NCBI GenBank assembly: GCA_029817715.1
Contig: JARUPY010000398.1
Span: 1,426,001 to 1,490,000, forward strand
Reading direction: 5' to 3'
Source of the DNA: Melastoma dodecandrum
Lineage: Eukaryota; Streptophyta; Magnoliopsida; Myrtales; Melastomataceae
DNA: 64,000 bases
Shown here: positions 58,180-64,000 of the stretch, in pieces
Layout of the letters: each line of letters begins with the position of its first letter
How positions within the stretch are numbered: position 1 is the stretch's first letter
Notes under the pieces: generated by a model
Database searches by the model: none
Seen by the model: the letters and a program-made list of their open reading frames with translations, nothing else
Told to the model about the DNA's origin: nothing
Program-made: the position numbers and the translations under genes

Positions 58180-59472
58180 CTACAGTCCGACCGGCCTGCC
58201 CGCGATCGCGACGAGCAGCTCGCCGTCGCCGAGCAACCGTTTCGCGACGCGCGCGGCCTGCTCGACCGTGACGGACGCGATGCTCTTGTTGCGCTCGTCG
58301 AGGCGCTCGACGCCGTACCCGTCGAGCTGCAGCGCGCAGAGATGCCCGGCGATCTTGCGCGAGGTGTCGAAGCGCAGCGCGTAAGAGCCGATGAGGTACT
58401 TCTTCGCCTTATCGAGTTCCTCGTCGCCGATGCCATCGGTCGCGAGCTTGACGATTTCCTCGCGGATGACGTCTATCGCCTCCTGGGCGCGCTCGTTCTT
58501 GGTCGAAGTGGCGCCGACGAACATCGCGGCATGGTCGAGTTCGGAGTTTTGCGAGTAGACGGAATAGCAAAGGCCGCGCTTCTCGCGGACCTCCTTGTAG
58601 AGGCGCGCGGTGAAGGCGCCGCCGCCGAGACAATGGTTGACGACGGTCGCCGCATCGTAGTCCGCGTCGCCCCGCGCGATACCTTGGCGGCCAAAACGGA
58701 TGGTCGATTGCGGCACGTCGATTGTGCTGACATGCCGCGTTCCTGCGCCTGACAACTCGACCGTTGGAACCGCCGCGAGATCGGCGCGCTCGGGCAGCGC
58801 GCCGAAGACCCGGTCGAGCTGGCGCGCCAGCTCCTGCGCGTCGATCGCGCCGACGACGGCGACCCTGAGATTGTCGCGCGCGAGCACCCGCGTGCGCAGG
58901 ATGACGAGATCGTCGCGCGTCAGCGTGGGCAGGATCCTGAGGTCCCCTTTGACCGGCTGGCCATAAGGATGGTGCGGAAAGGAAAGATCGCGGAAGAGAC
59001 GCGCGGCGGCCTGATCGGGATCGTTCAGCTCGTGGCGCAGCGAGGCGGCGAGCTGGCCGCGCACGCGCTCGAGCGCGTCGAGATCGAGGCGCGCCTCGCC
59101 GACGGCGAGCGCCAGCAGTTCGAACGCGCGGTCCGCGTGTTTCGACAGCGTCTTCAGGCGCCCTTGCACCGCGTCGCGATCGGCCGAGAAGGACAGCTCG
59201 ATCGCCTTCTCGTCGAGCGCCTCATGGAAGGCGGAGCTGTCGAGATCGCCGGCGCCTTCGTCGAGAAGGCCGGCCAGCAGCGTCGCCGTGCCCGGCTTGC
59301 CGATCGGATCCTGCGCCGCACCGCCCTTCCAGCCGAGATTCACGGCGATCAGCGGGACTGCGTAATCCTCGATCAGCCAAGCTTCGATCCCGCCCGGCGA
59401 GCGCACCTTCTGCACCCGTGCGGCGCGCGAGCCGCCCGACACCGCTTCGATCGGCGCTTCGGATTTGGTCAT
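58180..59472 (-). CDS. M16 family peptidase-like protein (non-catalytic partner)
   Basis: 430 residues, M16 (pitrilysin) fold without the HxxEH zinc motif; the corresponding place reads TATLLAGLLDEGAGDLDSSA. The Arg/Tyr pair of M16B partners is visible in REKRGLCYSVYS. It lies 18 bases after the catalytic M16 gene and the two probably form a heterodimer, as in mitochondrial-processing-peptidase-like pairs. Confidence 0.94.
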   Translation of the reverse strand: MTKSEAPIEAVSGGSRAARVQKVRSPGGIEAWLIEDYAVPLIAVNLGWKGGAAQDPIGKPGTATLLAGLLDEGAGDLDSSAFHEALDEKAIELSFSADRDAVQGRLKTLSKHADRAFELLALAVGEARLDLDALERVRGQLAASLRHELNDPDQAAARLFRDLSFPHHPYGQPVKGDLRILPTLTRDDLVILRTRVLARDNLRVAVVGAIDAQELARQLDRVFGALPERADLAAVPTVELSGAGTRHVSTIDVPQSTIRFGRQGIARGDADYDAATVVNHCLGGGAFTARLYKEVREKRGLCYSVYSQNSELDHAAMFVGATSTKNERAQEAIDVIREEIVKLATDGIGDEELDKAKKYLIGSYALRFDTSRKIAGHLCALQLDGYGVERLDERNKSIASVTVEQAARVAKRLLGDGELLVAIAGRPVGL

Positions 59473-59490
59473 GTCGCGGGTTCCCAGCTC

Positions 59491-60843
59491 TCAGGCGGCC
59501 TGCGCCGCGTCCGGCACGAGATAGCCGGTGACGGCGTGCTTGCGCGCAAGGTGGCGCATCGCCCGGCGTACGTCCTCGGCGGTGACGGCCTCGATCCGCT
59601 CGGGCCAGGCCGCGATGTCGGCCAGGGTGAGGCCGGTCGCGAGCGAGGCGCCATACCAATTGGCGAGCGTCATCTGGCTGTCGCGCGCATAGATCGCCTC
59701 GGCGACAAGGCGCGTCTTGGCGCGGGCGATATCGGCGTCGCGGAACCCTTCCTTCGCGTGGCGTGCGAGGATGGCCTCGACCGCCGCGTCGAGCTGTTCG
59801 ACGCCGACGCCGGCGGCCGGCACGGCGTGCAGGAAGAAGCGCGTGTCGTCGAGCGCGGTCCCCATGTAATAGGCCCCGGCGTTCACCGCGATGCGGTCCT
59901 GGATGACGAGGGTCTTGGTCAGGATCCCGGTCTGGCCGCCGCCGAGAAGAAACGCGAGGACTTCGAGGGCTTCCGCTTCGCCCGGCGCCGCGGTCTTGTA
60001 GGACGGCACGAGGTGGAGGCGCTGGAAGCGCGGCTGCTCGACCTTGGAATCGGCCAGAGAGACCTGGCGATGGGTCGTCTGCGGCGGCTCCTTCGGACGC
60101 GTGCGCTGCGGGGGCGCCCCGAAGGGTGCGATCGGCCCGTAAATCTCTTTCGCGAGCTCGAGCGTGGCAGTGGGATCAACGTCGCCGGCGACGATGAGAA
60201 TCGCATTCTCAGGGGTGTAGAAACGCTCGTAATAATCGAACGCGTCCTTGCGCTCGAGGCCCTCGATCTCGTTCATCCAGCCGATGACCGGCTTGCCGTA
60301 CGGATGGGTGGAGTAAACGGCTGCCTGCATCGCCTCGTCGAGAATCTCGCCGGGATCGGAATCCGTCCGCATGCGCCGCTCTTCGCACACGACGTTGCGT
60401 TCCGGTGCGACGACCTCGTCGGTCAGGACGAGATTCTTCATCCGGTCCGCCTCGTAGCCCATGCAGACGGCGAGATGCTCTTTCGGAATTCGCTGGAAAT
60501 ACGCCGTGAAGTCATTGGATGTGAAGGCATTCTCCTGCCCGCCGAGGTCGGAGACGAGCTCCGAGAACTTGCCCGCAGGGTTCTTCGCCGTGCCTTTGAA
60601 CATCAGATGCTCTAGGAAATGCGCGATGCCCGACTTGCCGACCGGGTCGTCGGCCGAGCCGTTGCGATACCAGACCATATGCGTGACGATCGGCGCGCGA
60701 TGATCGGGAATGACGACGATGTCGAGACCGTTGTCGAGACGGCCCTCGACGATCTCCGTCGCCGCGGGATCGGGTGCACCGCCCGCATGTGTCGCGGGCG
60801 TCAGACCGCCGGAGCCGACCATCGTGTGCACCGTCATGGACAT
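59491..60843 (-). CDS. M16 family zinc peptidase
   Basis: 450 residues. Inverted zinc motif HFLEH at 75-79 (GIAHFLEHLMFKGT), with the distal Glu in the EERRMRTDS segment. PYGKPVIGWMNEIEGLERKD and VGGGQTGI-like FLLGGGQTGILTKTL are typical. No signal peptide is evident, though members may be periplasmic. Catalytic partner of the protein encoded downstream. Confidence 0.95.
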   Translation of the reverse strand: MSMTVHTMVGSGGLTPATHAGGAPDPAATEIVEGRLDNGLDIVVIPDHRAPIVTHMVWYRNGSADDPVGKSGIAHFLEHLMFKGTAKNPAGKFSELVSDLGGQENAFTSNDFTAYFQRIPKEHLAVCMGYEADRMKNLVLTDEVVAPERNVVCEERRMRTDSDPGEILDEAMQAAVYSTHPYGKPVIGWMNEIEGLERKDAFDYYERFYTPENAILIVAGDVDPTATLELAKEIYGPIAPFGAPPQRTRPKEPPQTTHRQVSLADSKVEQPRFQRLHLVPSYKTAAPGEAEALEVLAFLLGGGQTGILTKTLVIQDRIAVNAGAYYMGTALDDTRFFLHAVPAAGVGVEQLDAAVEAILARHAKEGFRDADIARAKTRLVAEAIYARDSQMTLANWYGASLATGLTLADIAAWPERIEAVTAEDVRRAMRHLARKHAVTGYLVPDAAQAA

Positions 60844-61029
60844 CCTTCCGCAATCATCCGTGCGTCATTCGCCAGTATCGTCGACGAAGCAGCTCGCGTC
60901 CGCAACAACGATGTTCGGGGAGCCCATGAGCGCCGAAGCCGACGAGCGGCACGCGGGCACGCCGCAGCACATGTAAGGTGCGCGGCGCGCCGCCACCGCC
61001 TGCAAAAAGGACGCAGCCTCGCGGCAGGC

Positions 61030-61503
61030 CTATTCGGTCGCGGCGGAGCGCTTGTGGTGATGGTGCCGGTGGGCGCCGCCCGGCGCGGCCGGCGTGCGGT
61101 CCGTCTCGATGCCGCCGGCGACCGTCGCGGGGTCGCGCATGCCCGACGGCGGATCGATGAGGTAGGTGCGGGCCTCGAGGCCCTTTGCGCCGGCGCCCGG
61201 ATCGGTCGGCGGGACGGGCCGGCGGGGATCGGTGAGGGCCTTGCGGCGCGCGATCGCGTCCGGGTCCTCGATCGGCAGAGCGGCGACGCCGGTGCCAGGC
61301 GGGGGCAGCGTGTTGGACGGCGGCACGGCCAGCGGCGGCCGCTCGCTGAAGTCGATGGGCGGGCGATCGGGGCCGAAACCGGCGGCGTCCTTCAAATCCT
61401 GCCACTGCTGGGCCATGCTGTCTTCCTGCGCGGCCGCGGGCAGCGGCGCAGCAGCCGCAGCAAGCGGCAGCATGACGATGAAAGCGCGCGAGACGAGACG
61501 CAT
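61030..61503 (-). CDS. small exported protein resembling DUF3035 (BamF-type)
   Basis: 157 residues from the ATG at 61503, with AGGGG eight bases upstream; an ATG at 61539 is possible. A signal peptide of about 25 residues (cleavage near AAA-QED), then DFSERPPLAVPPSNTLPPPG, which resembles the DUF3035/BamF signature of beta-barrel assembly lipoproteins. Position between M16 peptidases and lspA-ileS matches that family in other alphaproteobacteria. However, there is no lipobox cysteine, and the C-terminus is low-complexity with a His-rich run (HRHHHHKR). Identity is inferred. Confidence 0.65.
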   Translation of the reverse strand: MRLVSRAFIVMLPLAAAAAPLPAAAQEDSMAQQWQDLKDAAGFGPDRPPIDFSERPPLAVPPSNTLPPPGTGVAALPIEDPDAIARRKALTDPRRPVPPTDPGAGAKGLEARTYLIDPPSGMRDPATVAGGIETDRTPAAPGGAHRHHHHKRSAATE

Positions 61504-61577
61504 CGCCGGACCCCTGAACTCTCGAGACGAATGCGCCATGTGACGCGCCTTGACGGCATTTTGGTGGCCTGACGCCG

Positions 61578-62069
61578 CTACGTCGGCGTCGCAGGGGCAT
61601 GCGTGCGCGCGGGGCGCAGCGAATCGGCGAGAAGGAGCATGACGCCCAGCGTGATCGCGACATCCGCGAGGTTGAAGACGTACCAGCGGAAGTCGCCGAC
61701 GTGGAAAAAGTAGAAATCCGCGACCCAGCCGTAGGCGAACCGGTCGATGGCGTTGCCGAGCGCGCCGCCGAGCACGAGGCCGAGGCCGACGCCGACGAGC
61801 CGGCTCGTCGCGCGCCACAGCCACGCGCCGATGAGCGCCGTCGCGCCCAAGGTGAAGGCGACCAGCGCCCACCGGCCCGACGGCGAATGGGCCGACAGCA
61901 GCGAATAGGAGATGCCGGGATTGCGCGCGAAGACGACGTCGAAGAACGGGGCGAGCTGCACCGGCTGGTGCAGGCCGATGTCGTAGACGTCGATCAGCCA
62001 GAGCTTGTTGGCCTGGTCGAGCGCGAGCGACACGCCCGCGACGAGGAGGCCGACGCGGCGAGGTTTCAT
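61578..62069 (-). CDS. lspA: lipoprotein signal peptidase
   Basis: LspA removes signal peptides from lipidated prolipoproteins at the inner membrane. 163 residues with four membrane segments. The catalytic aspartates are Asp109 (GNAIDRF) and Asp136 (FNLADVAI), and NPGISYSLLS and VADFYFFH are conserved. ATG at 62069 is the standard start; the frame open upstream is part of a repeat. Between the DUF3035-like gene and ileS. Confidence 0.97.
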   Translation of the reverse strand: MKPRRVGLLVAGVSLALDQANKLWLIDVYDIGLHQPVQLAPFFDVVFARNPGISYSLLSAHSPSGRWALVAFTLGATALIGAWLWRATSRLVGVGLGLVLGGALGNAIDRFAYGWVADFYFFHVGDFRWYVFNLADVAITLGVMLLLADSLRPARTHAPATPT

Positions 62070-62080
62070 CCTCAAGCGCT

Positions 62081-62223
62081 CCTTCGCCCGCTTGCGGGAG
62101 AAGGTGTCGCGGCAAAGCCGTGACGGATGAGGGATCGGGCCACACACCAGGTTCGAGGAGCGGCCTCTCCCCTCATCCGACCCGACGTCGTCGGACGCCC
62201 TTCTCCCGCGAGCGGGAGAAGGG
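62081..62223. repeat. palindromic element between ileS and lspA
   Basis: Outer arms CCTTCGCCCGCTTGCGGGAG and CCTTCTCCCGCGAGCGGGAG, with GTCGCGGCAAAGCCGTGACG and CTCATCCGACCCGACG between. Same family as the element at 23226-23354. Confidence 0.82.
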
Positions 62224-62238
62224 GTGAACCAGGACCGA

Positions 62239-64000
62239 TCATCCCAAAGCTCCAGCGGCCTTCAGCTCGCGCAGCGCGCCGGCGTCGCGCGGCGTGACAT
62301 CCGGGAACTCGGGGTCGCTCCCGACGTCGGGCGAGAAGCGCCACGAGCGCGCGCATTTGCGCCCTTCGGCCCGATGCGGCACCACCGCCACGCCGGGACA
62401 TTCGGCGAGGCGGAACGCGTCGGCCGGCCCGTCCCCCGGCACGATCTTGATGTCCGAGGTGATGCAGACGTCGGCGAAGTCGACACGGTCCAGCACGGCG
62501 CGCAGCTCGTCGTCCGCCACGAACACCTCGGGTGCGGCCTCCAGCGAGGCGCCGATGCGCTTTTGGGCCCGCTCGATCTCGAGAGAGCCGGTGACGACGG
62601 CGCGCACGGCGCGGATCCTGGACCATCGCTCGGCGAGCGCCGGGTCGAGCCAGGAGCTCGGCACGTCGGGGAACGCCTCGAGATGGACGGAGATCGCGTC
62701 GGGATAGCGCGAAAGCCAGGCTTCTTCGGCCGTGAAGACGAGGATCGGCGCCAACCACAGCGTCACGCAGCGGAAGATCTGCTCGATGGCTTCCAGCGCG
62801 CCGCGCCGGCGCACGCTGGACGGCGCGTCGCAATAGAGCGCGTCCTTGCGGATGTCGAAATAAAACGCGGAGAGGTCAGTGTTGAGGAACATCGTGAGCC
62901 GCGCGACGACGCGCTTGTAGTCGAAGCGCGCGTAGGCCTCGCGGATGTCGACATCGAGTTCGGCGAGGCGGTGCAGCATCAGCCGCTCGAGCTCGCCCAT
63001 GGCACCGACGGCCACGGTTTGGGTGCCGTCGTAATGGCCGAGCGCCCCGAGCATCCAGCGCATCGTGTTGCGCAGCTTCTTGTAGGTCTCGACGAAGGTC
63101 TTCAGGATTTCCGGGCCGATGCGCAGATCGTCCGAATAGTCGGAGGCGGCCACCCATAGGCGCAGGATGTCGGCGCCGGAATCCTTGATGACGGTCTGCG
63201 GCGCGACGACGTTGCCGACCGATTTCGCCATTTTGCGCCCGTGCTCGTCGAGCACGAACCCGTGGGTCAGCACGGCGTCGTAGGGCGCGCGCCCGCGCGT
63301 GCCGCAGGACTCGAGCAGCGAGGAGTGGAACCAGCCGCGATGCTGGTCCGAGCCTTCGAGATACATGACCTCGTCCTGCCCCCCGTCGCGGACGCGCGAA
63401 ATGCCTGCGAGCGTCGGGAACTGCTCGGGATCCCCCATGGTGAACGCGTGCGTCGAGCCCGAGTCGAACCAGACATCCAGGACGTCGTCGATCTTCTGCC
63501 AGTCTTCGCCGGCCCGTTCGCCGAGGAAGCGCTCGCGTGCGCCGTCGGCGTACCAGGCGTCGGCGCCTTCCTGCTCGAACGCCGCGAGGATGCGCGCGTT
63601 GACCGCCGGGTCGACCAGCGGGTGAAACGCCTTGTCGACGAAGATCGCGATCGGCACGCCCCAGGCGCGCTGGCGCGAGACGACCCAGTCCGGTCGATTG
63701 GCGATCATGCCGTTGATGCGGTTCTCGCCCGCCGCCGGGATCCAGCGGGTGCGCGCGATCTCTTCCAGCGCGAGACCGCGGAGCGTCGGCTGGTTGCACA
63801 GCGCCGCATCGTTCACCGCGAGCGGGCGCCCCGCATCGACGTCGGTCGAAAACGGCTGATCCAGCGCGATGAACCATTGCGGCGTGTGGCGGAAGATCAG
63901 CGGCTTCTTCGAGCGCCAGGAGTGCGGGTACTGGTGCTTCAGCCGTCCGCGCGCGACGAGCCGGCCCGCCGCGATCAGCGCCGCGATGATCGCCTCGTTG
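62239..64000 (-). CDS. ileS: isoleucyl-tRNA synthetase (C-terminal part; runs off the window)
   Basis: Class I aminoacyl-tRNA synthetase for isoleucine. Only the C-terminal 586 codons are in the window; the HIGH motif and the start lie beyond 64000. Visible are [69 protein letters not shown] and the catalytic loop [11 protein letters not shown] (usually KMSKS). The anticodon domain and a C-terminal segment with KCARSWR follow; this last keeps one of the cysteines of the zinc knuckle seen in other IleRS. Confidence 0.97.
   Translation of the reverse strand, partial: NEAIIAALIAAGRLVARGRLKHQYPHSWRSKKPLIFRHTPQWFIALDQPFSTDVDAGRPLAVNDAALCNQPTLRGLALEEIARTRWIPAAGENRINGMIANRPDWVVSRQRAWGVPIAIFVDKAFHPLVDPAVNARILAAFEQEGADAWYADGARERFLGERAGEDWQKIDDVLDVWFDSGSTHAFTMGDPEQFPTLAGISRVRDGGQDEVMYLEGSDQHRGWFHSSLLESCGTRGRAPYDAVLTHGFVLDEHGRKMAKSVGNVVAPQTVIKDSGADILRLWVAASDYSDDLRIGPEILKTFVETYKKLRNTMRWMLGALGHYDGTQTVAVGAMGELERLMLHRLAELDVDIREAYARFDYKRVVARLTMFLNTDLSAFYFDIRKDALYCDAPSSVRRRGALEAIEQIFRCVTLWLAPILVFTAEEAWLSRYPDAISVHLEAFPDVPSSWLDPALAERWSRIRAVRAVVTGSLEIERAQKRIGASLEAAPEVFVADDELRAVLDRVDFADVCITSDIKIVPGDGPADAFRLAECPGVAVVPHRAEGRKCARSWRFSPDVGSDPEFPDVTPRDAGALRELKAAGALG

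Noticed and set aside
1..64000. tRNA, rRNA, prophage or integrative element
   Set aside because: The intergenic gaps were read for cloverleaf-like ends, integrase genes and direct-repeat attachment sites; none was found apart from the IS630 element.

Overview
This is a GC-rich (roughly two-thirds G+C) chromosomal segment of an alphaproteobacterium, most likely of the order Hyphomicrobiales (Rhizobiales). The evidence is the protein content and gene order, the dispersed Rhizobiales-type palindromic repeats, and an ileS-lspA-M16 peptidase arrangement. Genus and family cannot be fixed from the sequence alone. No tRNA, rRNA or CRISPR array was recognised.

Region by region. 1-421 holds two copies of a palindromic repeat. 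422-4723 (minus) carries a DUF559 nuclease-like gene, purF, cvpA and radA. 5008-7142 (plus) is a glycogen-debranching gene, glgX, broken by a one-base frameshift. 7191-9589 is a lower-GC accessory patch: an unknown gene split by a complete 1048-bp IS630-family element, then a small coupled unknown gene. 9595-17227 has a peroxiredoxin, a DsbD-N-like protein, YqgE, RarA, a solitary ParA-type ATPase, a membrane chemoreceptor and a DegP/Q protease. 17331-18287 holds two unknown genes.

18395-37560 (minus) is the str-S10-spc-alpha ribosomal superoperon: rpsL-rpsG-fusA-tuf, rpsJ to rpsQ, rplN to secY-adk, and rpsM-rpsK-rpoA-rplQ. It is complete in the usual alphaproteobacterial order. Palindromic repeat elements have settled in four of its gaps, and a rho-independent terminator lies between adk and rpsM.

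37993-40474 has a soluble chemoreceptor with a protoglobin-like N-terminus that seems to lack the proximal histidine, and convergent hemB. 40572-42107 (minus) is a compact two-gene unit: a protein with a toxin-like architecture (N-terminal helices, a Gly-Gly-Gln-Phe linker, a C-terminal His-His nuclease-like segment), followed 9 bases later by a DUF2019/HEAT-like candidate immunity protein. This is the most interesting unit in the window. 42264-50887 is metabolic and RNA-maturation content: a glutathionyl-hydroquinone reductase-type GST, an L,D-transpeptidase, ispH, a fluoroacetate-dehalogenase-like hydrolase, a TauE/SafE transporter, tadA, an rluB-type pseudouridine synthase with a very long Arg-rich tail, and rsmD. 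50961-64000 contains a fasciclin protein, purD, a hybrid histidine kinase, mutL, a DMT exporter, two M16 peptidases, a DUF3035-like small protein, lspA, and ileS running off the right edge.

Most of the window is housekeeping. The accessory signals are the split gene and IS, the frameshifted glgX, the 17.3-18.3 kb pair and the toxin/immunity-like pair.
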